Shown: one piece after another, positions 22,250-31,898 of the stretch | Numbering within the stretch: the first letter of the stretch is position 1 | How the letters are laid out: each line of letters begins with the position of its first letter | Assembly (NCBI GenBank): GCA_037953745.1 | Contig: JBAKBP010000761.1 | Location: forward strand, 124,001-188,000 | Reading direction: 5' to 3' | Length of the DNA: 64,000 bases | Source of the DNA: Lithodes maja | Lineage: Eukaryota > Arthropoda > Malacostraca > Decapoda > Lithodidae | Notes under the pieces: generated by a model | Databases searched by the model: none | What the model saw: the letters and a program-made list of their open reading frames with translations, nothing else | What the model was told of the DNA's origin: nothing | Position numbers and translations under genes: made by a program

Positions 22250-22889
22250 TTAACCCGGGAACTGCGGGGAGACTCTTAAGAGTTCCCCCGGCGGACTGCG
22301 GGGAGACTCTCATGAGTGAGTGAAAAAAAAAATCAACTTTTGACATCGAAAAAAAAAAATATACAGTATATATTTTTATTTTTTTATTTTTTTATTTTTG
22401 TTGGCCCCTGGGCCATGCAAAATCTCAGTCCTCTACCTCCCCTCCTTCCCCACTTTCCTCCTCTCCTTCAGTTATCACCTATTTTCCCTGTTATTCCCTT
22501 ATTCTGAGGTATATTTTCGTGCTAACATTAGCGAGTTGCAAGCAGGGTGTTGTCATCACTGATGGCAAGCGAGTGCAAGAGAGAGAGAGAGAGTATCGAT
22601 CGACTTTGTCTCAGTGGCCTTGGGGGAAATTGGCGGGAAAGCAGTTTGCCTCACCCATACATTATACAACTCGCGGGCTATATCTCCGATTTTGACCATC
22701 CAAACGCTGTTTTCACTCGTTTTATTGTTGTTTCAGGTTAATACCTTTATAATCAACCCATAATAGGCGCATATGGATAAGTATTAATGCTATTAATGGC
22801 ACAATGAATATTTTAGTGACGGAAACACCTCAAATACGTCAGCACAGGGGGACGTTTCCAATTACCCCCATGCGCACTTCAGAGGTTAA
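22250..22889 (+). mobile_element. MITE M2 (family M)
   Basis: A 632-bp insert lies between TTAA at 22,250-22,253 and 22,886-22,889. It is nearly identical to M1, differing by a few bases and by the length of an AT-rich run near 22,360-22,400. Its insertion in LINE-B keeps codon register when one TTAA is removed. Near-identity to M1 implies that both moved recently. Confidence 0.93.
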
Positions 22890-23231
22890 TCAATAACCCT
22901 GCAATCACACAGGACCTTCCTACATTATCCATACGAAGAAACGTTGCATCCCTTGCATTATTCTACAGATATTTTCACAGCAATTGTTCCGAGGAACTTG
23001 CTTCAATTGTGCCGCCTCTCCACATCTTTCCCCATAGAACTAGGGCAGCTAGGGCAGCTGAGAGCGCCCATGAATTTACACTTTCTCCTCCACAATGCAG
23101 AACTTCTGCTTATCATAATTCATTTATCCCCAGAGCTACTACTCTTTGGAATTCACTTCCCTCGAATTGCTTTCCACAAACTTACAATCTACAAATGTTT
23201 AAATCCAATTGTTACAAACATTTTATGAATG
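22890..23231 (+). pseudogene. LINE-B RT C-terminal tail
   Basis: It continues LINE-B after M2: RRNVASLALFYRYF, HNSFIPRATTLWNSLP and YNLQMFKSNCYKHF, ending with a stop near 23,242. These are the conserved C-terminal blocks of jockey/CR1-type RTs. The reading is uninterrupted to the stop, then 3' UTR and poly-A follow. Confidence 0.85.
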
Positions 23232-23296
23232 GAGGATGCCTTTAGGCACATGGACCTTTTTGTTTTATCTGTGTTTTTCCTTCCTCCGTTCATTGT

Positions 23297-23334
<38 letters not shown>

Positions 23335-23374
23335 TCCCCAATAGGCTCAAAATTGTGTCATATGCGTGAAAGGG

Positions 23375-23475
23375 TTAATACTTATCCATATGCGCCTATT
23401 TTACTTTTAATACGAACATATGAACATGGGAAAGCAATAAAACAAGTGGTAACAGCAGTTGGCTGGTGAAAATTG
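23375..23475 (-). mobile_element. MITE M4, middle fragment
   Basis: TACTTATCCATATGCGCCTATTTTAC, AGCAATAAAACAAGTGG and GGCTGGTGAAAATT match the reverse of the family M interior (compare 40,461-40,560). It ends where DIRS-A begins at TAT 23,476. Confidence 0.78.
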
Positions 23476-23777
23476 TATAATTTAATAGTGGCCCCTTCAT
23501 CATTGACGATATTGCCTATTAATGTAAAGTCTCCCTTCAACACCCACGGCAGCAGTTTTGAATCTCCCCCGCGGAAGGGTCAGGGAGTACTCCTTCATAA
23601 GTGCACGCTTAATTCTCTTATGGAATCGTCTTATGATTGGGTACCCTACAGAAAAAAAATTGTAGAAAATAAAAAAGAAAAATTTAACTTAATATCTGTT
23701 ATATTATGTCTTTCCATGTGTGGATTTCCTGTGCGTGGCTCTTATACGCAGGCCCCCTAGCGGCCATAACTTCCTTC
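23476..23777 (+). repeat. DIRS-A left inverted terminal repeat
   Basis: This 302-bp segment, starting TATAATTTAATAGTGGCCCC and ending near GCCATAACTTCCTTC, is the reverse complement of 41,242 to about 41,540 with few mismatches. The right copy carries about 35 extra terminal bases. Confidence 0.9.
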
Positions 23778-25096
23778 TCCCTTCCGCGGTCGTACCAGGC
23801 GGGCAGGTGTCCCTTGTGCTCCAGCTTCATTCGTCGTTCCTTCGCTTATCGTTAGTCCTTACTCATTTGTATACATCTGCGTTGTAGTGAACAAGATTTA
23901 GATTAGCTAGCACGGGCTGCCCCATTGGTACGTCCGCAGGAAGTGTGTAAATTAGGATACTATTGTAACAAGGGGCCTACGTATCCCAGGATCTACGCGC
24001 CACGTGTGTTATTATTGTGTTGTTTTGGCGCCTTAGCTTTTGATATTATAGCTAGGAGGCTACCATTCTACAAGATTATGCTTCAGGCCGACACTTTGAG
24101 GCAGTTGCATATTAAATTGTTGATTTTTTAGCAAATGCTCTAGTTCAAGGGTGGTTGCACGTGGTGCGGAGCCTTCTAGAGTTCGTATTTGCTTCTGGGC
24201 CCCTCTCGCGGGCCTCCCCCTCTGCGTGCTGCTGCTGCTGCTGGGTCGTCGGAGCGTCAGTTCATCCTGTGTTGTTTCGTCGGGCCTCGTGGCCAGCCTC
24301 ATTAGTGGTCTCCAATATAAGCTAAAGGTAATATATAATTATAAATTCTCTGTTATTATTATTATGCCTATGTGTGCCCCTGAGTTGTGTTTCATGTGTG
24401 CGCTACATGTTTTGCTAGAGGGCTTTTGGGAGACGTCCCTATATATGAGTGGGGTTTTGGAGGGGGTGTCTTTTACATATAAGCCTCCCCCTCTAAAATT
24501 TTTGGTTGTTTTCTCCGGCGTCTTTCTCAGCAAGGCCTCTGTCTCCTCGTCTCGCAGACGAGTAAGGAAGCAAACAAATGTCCCGGCGTGGTACGCTGAA
24601 CCACAATCCTTCCGGTGGAAAATGCGATATCCTAAGGGAGCAACCTCGGCCCGCCGAGTGAACTCGCCCTGAACTATTTGTCACGCGGCAAGACTTCCCT
24701 CGCCCGGCGTGACAGTCAAGTTGCAAGTGTTATGATACGTCATACAAGCACATTACCTATCTTTCTAAATTCAATAGTCACGGATAGTTAAACACTCGAG
24801 GTCACGAGGGCCAGTAACACTTTGTCACAGATAAGCAGTTCCAATCAGTTTAAACGGAAAACCCCAGGTTTTTCATGGTCGGGTCCAGCGGAAGGTTAGA
24901 GTAGCTGTGGCTATAGCTAATTTTCCGGCGGACTTGAGGTAGGATGTCTTAACACCTCGCAGGTTATCCTTATGAGCATTGATTCCTGGAAATTTTCTAT
25001 TTCCAGAATCCCCAGCACTACAGTTACAACAGGCCCGGCGGCTGGTGGGTGGCTGATTCCGGCGGAGGGGGGGGGGGGGGGACCCCTAGTTCCATC
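23778..25096 (+). other. DIRS-A 5' leader, noncoding
   Basis: It is parallel to DIRS-B 42,440-45,060 after discounting LINE-C, including the GAGGCAGTTGCAT and CTCTAGTTCAAGGGT segments and a block CCAGCGGAAGGTTAGAGTAG. It ends in a run of 15 G (25,067-25,081) just before the ORF1 start. Copies differ by many indels and no shared open frame exists. The segment at 24,130-24,150 is the empty-site counterpart of the LINE-C insertion in DIRS-B. Confidence 0.7.
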
Positions 25097-27611
25097 ATGC
25101 CTCTGTTTGATCTGTGTGCTAATCCTACCTGTTCATTATTACCAGTATTTGCTCACAAACTCTGTATAAAATGTGTGAAATGCCTAGATCGCTCTAGGGG
25201 TTTGTGGGTGTCCAAACGTTGTTCAATTTGTTCTGACTTGAAGGCGGCGGTATTTACTAATAAAGACCTGTCTTGCTTGGCAGCGTTAAAAGAAATAAAG
25301 AAAATGTTTAACCGTTTACGCCAAAGATACTGCCCATGAGGCTCTTCATTGTGATGACGACGCCCTGTGGGACCATTTAGTTATCAAATCACCTTTGGTT
25401 AAATCAACTCCAATTAAATCTACTAAGCCTAAAGCGAAATCTAAAACCCTTTCAAAAGAGGTAGTGAGTAGCAGTAGTAGCAATGAGAGTGAGATTGCCG
25501 AGGCTCCCCCCCCCCCCCCCCTCCGACCGAACCAAGCGGAGGCGGTCGCCTTCCCCACAACATAAATCAAGGTCAAGGTCGAGATCTCCCAACAGACAGT
25601 CCCGGCACTCATCGACGGAGTCGTCCAGATCGACCAAACGCCGTCGTGAGGACCCTGTTACTGCTCTTATGAAGCCGGCCAGTACAGGGCGAGGTAGTAG
25701 CCGGAAGGATACCATACAGCCTCCTCCGCCCTCTACCCCTACCTCCAGCACGCCCACAGTCCAGTCTGGCGACTCAGAGGTAGGGGCGGAGGACATAGAA
25801 CCTAGTCCCAGTCATGAAGTCATGAAGTCATTGAGTGTACCGCAGGATTTTACATTTGCTATTCCAAAGTTAACACATGTACCACGTAAAGGCTCTTCGG
25901 TTGGACCAAGTCGAGTCTTAGCATATCAGTATAGAGGTTTACCTTCAGGTTCAAATACTTTTGATGACTCTCAGGTAATTAAAGACTCACAGCGACCTGC
26001 GGCGCGCGACCGGGGGTGCTGGCGTCAATCTGAACCATGTCAACATAATTTTAGAATTAATCAGGTAACAGATAGGGAGTGTAATGACAGTGAAGTGTTA
26101 CCCTCGTCAGTACCTGATTTAGTTTGGCCGCTGGGGGACCAAGCGCCGGAATCACAACAAGACATACCGGAAGTGCTTGAGTTACAGAGAGAGCCGGAGG
26201 AGGTCAACTTACCCTCGGCTCAACCAGGTATCATGTTTGAGGAGTCAGAAGCCAGTTCCCAATCTTCCAGGGGTTCTCACAGTAAGTGTGTTACCACGGA
26301 TGAGATAAGTGACATATTACATAGGGTTATGCGGCAGAACCATGTCTCTGCCTCCCCTGATATTTTCTCTAGTCAACCGGTAGCTCCCCCGAGTAGCTCC
26401 ACGATAAAACCATTAGAGCCTTCACGTTTTACCATCCCTAAGTCCTCTTTACCTAATTTCATTATACCACCGGCAATGACCACGGCTACCGGCACTACAG
26501 TGCCAGCCTCTATGACTACCACGAATGTTCGAGTAATTTCTGACATCACTCCTCCCCCCTTAGATAAGGCCCCACAGCGGAAAGGCCCTATACCTCTCCT
26601 CTACGGGCCAGATTGTTCTTGGATTCAGGTACAACCATTGAGACCACACCTGTCCAAAGCTGATGGCGTTAATGACATGAAAGCTTTGAATGCACTCACG
26701 CCGGAACTGGCTACAGTTCCGGTACTAGATCAGTCACACACACCAGTTTTGCAGATGGGGCGGGTAGGTCTAGGCCCTTGGATAGACTGGGATCAGAGGC
26801 ACAGGTATTTGCTTCTACCATTACATCTAAATCCTCCCATCAGGTCCCTCAAGAAACACATGCTTGGTTCTCGTTACCTGTAAATAAGGCAGAGGGGGTG
26901 TCGCCGGCCTTGATCGCTTTCTTGGCGGCACCCAAACTGGCACTTGACCAATTAGATGACCCCTTTTGTACCCCGCCCCCAGCCCATCTGGATAGAGACT
27001 TTAAGTTAAGGAACAAAGCTTTCAGATTGTTTTCCCAATACCTTGTCTGTCGCCAGGTTACTGTCTCCCTAGCAAGAACTATTTCGGCCATTGCAGACCA
27101 AAATGTTAGAAAAGCCACAGAACTGTCACGTAGGATTTTATTACAGAATTCCATACAATCCCTGGGTGACATTCGAATAGCAATCATGGAGGCAGTTAAG
27201 GCCCGCCAGGATCTAAGGGTGTATTTGGTAAAGAAGTTGCCGGAAGATATTGGTCGCCGGGTAACTCTTTCCCCAGTCTTAACGGCCTCCCTCCTCAATT
27301 CAGAGACGTGGAGTGTAGTTTTCAATATAGTAGATGGGTGGAAGCAGATTACCTCCCAGGCTAAGAGAGAACTGTTTAAGAAACCTTACAGTAAGCCCAA
27401 AAGCGGCGGCAAGTCACAACCCCCGCAGGCTAAACAGTCCTTTCGGGATCCCAGGCCTCCTCCACAGCAAGGAGGTAATCAGCACAAGCCCAAACAAGGT
27501 AAATACTCAGGTTATAGAGGTAAGTCACACCCCAAACCAAGTCAGGAACAAACGTCAGCCAATACTAGCCAACCGTCTGATACCAACCCACCACCCCCTC
27601 CAAAAAACTAG
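25097..27611 (+). pseudogene. DIRS-A ORF1 (Gag-like), with frame breaks
   Basis: From ATG 25,097 the N-terminus has a cysteine-rich block with repeated C-x2-C pairs (LCIKCVKCLDRSRGLW, CSICSDL). Next come a lysine-rich part, an arginine/serine-rich SR-like stretch (SRSRSRSPNRQSRHSS), a long proline/serine-rich middle and a conserved C-terminal block (HLDRDFKLRNKAFRLFSQYL, IQSLGDIRIAIMEAVKARQDLRVY, LPEDIGRRVTLSPVL), then a basic proline-rich tail ending PPPPPKN. Frame breaks occur near 25,310, in a C run at about 25,507-25,520, and near 26,780-26,880. DIRS ORF1 is the presumed nucleocapsid. DIRS-B carries the homologue. Homopolymer breaks could be assembly artefacts. Confidence 0.8.
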
Positions 27612-27835
27612 CCAACCAGACTCTCTGTCTCTCAGTGCCGTGCTTAGGCGTGTCGGATTCCAGAGTTGCTCTACCGGACAGACCCAGTTTGCACACCGGG
27701 TCGTTCCAGGTATGCCGCAGAGTCTGGCCCAAGCGAACTTGAGCCAGAACTATAGTAAGCAAAGGAATCACCTGGCGGTGGATCCGGCGACCTCGACTGC
27801 GTCAAGCGCTAGAACACAACAATGTTTCTCAGGAG

Positions 27836-29562
27836 GTGGAGGCCCTGGTCCAGGAAATGATCTCAAAGAAGGTCATTGTCCCGGTAGAACCAACTTGCCC
27901 AGTATTCACCTCCAGACTTTTCTTAGTGCCAAAGAGGGACAGTGTGCAGATGCGACCAGTAGTGGATCTCTCGCGACTGAACACTTACATCATAAATTCA
28001 CCCTTCAGGATGCTTACAGTACACCAAATCAGGCTTACACTTCCGCCGCAGGGTTGGATGTGCTCATTAGACCTCAAAGACGCCTATTGGCATGTCCCTA
28101 TCAACAAAAGGTTTCAAAAGTTCCTCGCCTTGAGGATCAGGCAAGAGACTTATGTTTTTCAGAAACTGCCTTTCGGTTTGAACCTGGCACCGAGAATTTT
28201 CACAAAATTAGTCCGGCAAGCCCTTCTGCCATTGTTGGCCCAGGGCATAATGGTGTTGTGGTATCTAGACGACTGGCTAGTGGTGGCGGAGTCATGTCAC
28301 AATCATGTCAACCAAGTAATCAATCATGTACAAACCCTAGGGTTCAAGGTAAACTTGGCAAAGTCTCTCCTTGTGCCCACAAGGAAAATTCAGTGGATAG
28401 GGCTGGTCTGGGATACCGCCAATCTAACTCTTACTCAGAGTGTGGACAATCGAAACAGATTTCGCAGGAAACTGTTTCGTTTTCTCCACAGTTTGAATAC
28501 GACAAGGAAGACGTGGGAGTCCCTGGTCGGCTCACTCAACTGGATCCAATTAACTGTGAAGTTGGGCCGGTTGAAAGTAAAGAGATTAATATTGGAAGGC
28601 AACAAAGATTTTCCCCTCTCGCCGGAGAGGAAATTATGGCCAATTCCTCCATTAATTCAAACTTACTGTCGGTCTGGGCAAAGACCGAAACACTGTACGC
28701 TGTAACAACATGAGTTTCTCCTGCTCCTTCGGTATGGGTAGACACAGACGCTTCAGGAACACTAGGTTGGGGGTATCAGTCCAATCTAGGCCATCAAGGG
28801 CAAGGCACTTGGGCCCAGAACGAATTATTTCACATCAACAAGCAAGACCTTCTAGTTCCTCTATTTTTTCTCCAAGCTCACGGCTCGTCATTGCAAGTAC
28901 AGTCGATCGCGTTTCGGATGGACAACTTAATTGCAGTCCATTGCATTCAGAAACAAGGTTCAGTGAGGTCTCGAGCGTTGCTAGTAGTACCAGAACAGAT
29001 TTTTGCTCTAGCCGAATCGCTGAGTATTCATCTGCATGCATCATATCTCCCAGGCGTGTCGAACGCCTGGGCAGATGCTCTGTCCCGGAGACAGAGCACT
29101 AGTAGAATGGGCTCTCAAACAAACCGTCTTCGACAAGATGATTGCCAAGCCTTACCGCCCACAAGTGGACCTATTCGCATCCGAGGAGAATCACATGCTC
29201 CCTCTCTTCCTTACCCGCCAGGGGCTAACTCTAGCGGGGGGGACCAGATGCGTTACTGGAGGACTGGAACAGATGGAATTCAATTTATCTATTTCTTCCA
29301 CCAGATTCTGCTCTAATGTGCAGGGTAGTTCACAAACTACGAGGTTACCGGGGCTTAGTCTCGATGATCGCGCCGTTATGGCCGGCTCAGGTGTGGTACC
29401 ACCAGTTGCGAGAATGGTGCAGGAACCCGGTGTCGCTCCCGGTCTCCGCATTCCACTTGGAGAAAATTGGCAACCATCAGACCTCGCTCAATTTTGCCTT
29501 CTGGACATTTACAATGCAAAATGGCTAGCTCAGTATGGGGAAAGTGTCACTAGTAAATGTAT
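27836..29562 (+). pseudogene. DIRS-A reverse transcriptase and RNase H
   Basis: The RT open frame 27,836-28,705 shows SRLFLVPKRD, MRPVVDLSRLN, CSLDLKDAYWHVPI, FQKLPFGLNLAPRIFTK and the active site WYLDDWLVV (Y143-D146), typical of DIRS/Ngaro RTs. After a frame break near 28,650-28,700, RNase H follows: VWVDTDASGTLGWGY, FRMDNLIAVHCIQKQG and LPGVSNAWADALSR. The RH-to-integrase linker contains QVDLFASEENH, a DIRS hallmark. A further shift occurs near 29,110. Gypsy G1 cuts the reading at 29,567, and the recombinase resumes at 37,821. The enzyme copies element RNA into circular DNA. Confidence 0.88.
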
Positions 29563-29566
29563 GAAT
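29563..29566 (+). repeat. G1 target-site duplication, left (GAAT)
   Basis: GAAT immediately precedes the left LTR and recurs at 37,821-37,824 after the right LTR. A 4-bp duplication fits a Ty3/gypsy integrase. Confidence 0.9.
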
Positions 29567-31412
29567 TGTTACGACCGGGCACTCGGGTACACTAGGGCTC
29601 TTACACAGGACTCGAGTATGGCTCGCTGCCACAACGGAAACACACGATCCCAACCCCAGAGTACTGCCAGCCGAACAAAAAACGCCACTACCCTCCAGAG
29701 TTCTATCTGCTATAACGGGGTATACAAGAACTCGGTACTAGCGTTTCACACAACAGACTAATAACAAGACGGGAGTTATCTAGTCTGGTCAACAATCAAA
29801 CAAAGAAGAAAGTACTACAACACTAAAGAATAGTGTTGGCCGAAGCCGAAGTAATCCACCCTTGAACTAAGAACTTAAGAAGTCCTCCACCCTCTACTTC
29901 GGATCGGCACTATTACGTTACGTTAAACAATAGTCCTCGAGCATCAAGCAAGGAATCTTCTGATAAGTTAGATGCTTCTCGAATACTCGTAAGAAGTAAG
30001 TATCGGATTTTGAACAGCAATTTAATGAATAACTCACTGGTAATTAAAGGCTTTAAATTGACATAAGAAGAATTATAAGAATAAGAATAAGCAATAGGAT
30101 ATGGCAAACATTAAGAAGAAGTACTCCGACAATGCACTGGCAATAGCCTACTAAGATTGTGCTCGTGGGCCACTAATCTCTGAAGTAGCTAAGCGTGCCA
30201 CGCATGAAATCAATAGTGCTTAAACAATAATATACATAAGGAGAAGCTTCAATACTATGCTGTATCTGCTGGTCGAGCAAAGTCTAGCTGGGATATCTAA
30301 GGTTAAGAGACAATGGCTGAGCAAGCGGCTCGTAGCCTAGCGAGGTCCTTAAGACTGTGCGGCCAAATTACGGTAATTGACGGGATGCTCTCTTGAGAGA
30401 TCCAGATCACTAGTATCTGGTTCTCTCCTGGCGATCCTCTCAAAGTCAAGCAAATGAGATAGCACAGTGTTGGGTGGCACAGGCAAAAGCCCTCACTCGC
30501 AACACAGTGCTAAACTCCCACGGTACACAATCAAAAAGACCCCCTAGGCTTCCCACGTCTCCGTTGCAATTGTGCTGGTTCAACCAACCTAGCACTCATA
30601 GGAAATCACAACTCGAGGAACCCTATCCCAGTCTAGCATTACCTAAACCAGCAGAAAACAGGAACATGAATAATAGTACACAGGGAAATACATATACGAG
30701 TGCAACAAACATCAATCAATCCTATTCTAGTTGACCCTTCCAAAATAGGCTATCTAACAGGCACTTATCTCGTGAGAACTCAAGCGATAATACTTTGGCT
30801 GACTAAATCTGCACCAAAGGGGTCATTGGTTAAAAAGGGACGAGAAGAGAAGAAAATAGGCTGTTCAGAGAGTAGAGAAAGTTCACATCAGTCGGAAGAA
30901 TATCGATAGTTGCAAGGGATATGAGAGGTCGCTTTGCCTGATGAGTTCTAAAGAATTGTGGCGAGGACCTCTCCTTTTTATACTCGGCCCTCTAGTGAGC
31001 ATATCGCCAACTACTAAGGACCGCCCACTAGCAATCGTTACGTAATATTCTCTCTCAATCTGGGATCGACAAAGGATTTCCCACGCGCTGAGAGGGAGGA
31101 GGGAGGAGGGAGGGAGGCCTACCCACCTCGTGGCGCGCTCACGGGCCGCCGCCACATAACTCTCTCTCTTCTCCTCATCATTACATATAAGTCCCACACA
31201 CAATACTTATAACTAATGATATAAAATAGAACTCGTTGACTCAGATGAAAACAAAATACATATTTATAATACTTATAGTACAACGGCTCACATAAACTAA
31301 GTTAGGAAACTCTACACAGACTACAGCCAAAGTTCCTGCCCTGACGATCCTAGCGAGAGTGGGGCCTGACTGGGCGTTCTGTACAGCATGCTCATACTCG
31401 ACATGCGTCACA
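29567..31412 (-). repeat. G1 3' LTR
   Basis: This LTR is 1,846 bp and begins TGTTACGACCGG and ends ATGCGTCACA on plus. It repeats at 35,975-37,820. It contains a TATAAAAAGG box (minus strand, 30,973-30,982). The short open frames in it also occur in the other LTR and are not genes. Confidence 0.96.
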
Positions 31413-31424
31413 CCTCCCCCAAGA
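31413..31424 (-). promoter_or_regulatory. G1 polypurine tract
   Basis: On the minus strand CTTGGGGGAGG abuts the LTR start TGTGACGC. This is the expected primer for plus-strand DNA synthesis. Confidence 0.85.
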
Positions 31425-31898
31425 TTTTACTTGCTCAACCCTGAGCTAAAATCTGATATACAGAACCCCATCAAACCCCTCACACCCAGCGACCGCATGG
31501 CACTAAAACAACGTTGAGTTTATCACTAAAACACATCTTATAAAAAAAAAAATTCACATTTCATAACTCCTCCCAACAATAGTAAAAGACATAATATCAT
31601 GCTCCCAGAGCGAGCTTACAGCAGCTCAGCCGTTTGATAGTTCGTGGACTACTCAAACTCTATAGGCTATGACAAACTTATACAATTATCTATATCAAAA
31701 AGAAAGAGTTTTTTATATGATTTTTATATTTTAATATGTTTGTTTCGGCTGCACTATAAGGGCAGCCTATTTTTTCTTCTATACCAAACGCTCAACTCCT
31801 GCTTTACGACCCAATACGCTGGGCTACAACCGCGAGCCAACAAGCACCAAGCACAAAATACTATTCAAACTAAAGCAGGAGGCTACCCGTGTGTCAAT
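31425..31898 (-). other. G1 3' untranslated interior
   Basis: About 470 bases between the ORF stop and the polypurine tract. No open frame with a recognisable domain was found, and in particular no envelope-like gene. Confidence 0.7.

Larger units (their letters stand above)
20840..23331 (+). mobile_element. LINE-B: 5'-truncated jockey/CR1-group LINE with poly-A tail
   Basis: The insertion begins in RT and ends with 29 A residues (23,303-23,331). It lies within T2 and is itself interrupted by MITE M2. The start is approximate because no convincing target duplication was found. Its RT resembles LINE-A but is better preserved, so it is a younger insertion of a related family. Confidence 0.75.
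20763..23378. mobile_element. TTAA-flanked element T2, disrupted by LINE-B
   Basis: TTAA at 20,763-20,766 and 23,375-23,378 enclose ends reading CCCTTTCACGC on plus (left) and CCCTTTCACGC on minus (right), an 11-bp perfect terminal inverted repeat. Only about 75-110 bp at the left and about 45 bp at the right seem to belong to T2. The rest is LINE-B with its poly-A tail. Removing T2 and one TTAA reconnects two parts of M4 (ATATATAA-TTAA-TACTTATCC), so T2 is a short nonautonomous element that inserted into M4. Confidence 0.78.

Noticed and set aside
27334..28713. 459-codon plus-strand frame
   Set aside because: It overlaps the DIRS-A ORF1 end and RT in another frame, with no recognisable motif. 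The RT motifs lie in the 27,836 frame.
29913..31203. Open frames in the G1 3' LTR (about 29,913-30,107, 30,474-30,909, 30,883-31,203)
   Set aside because: The same frames recur in the 5' LTR simply because the LTRs are identical. They show no domain, and the LTR is regulatory.
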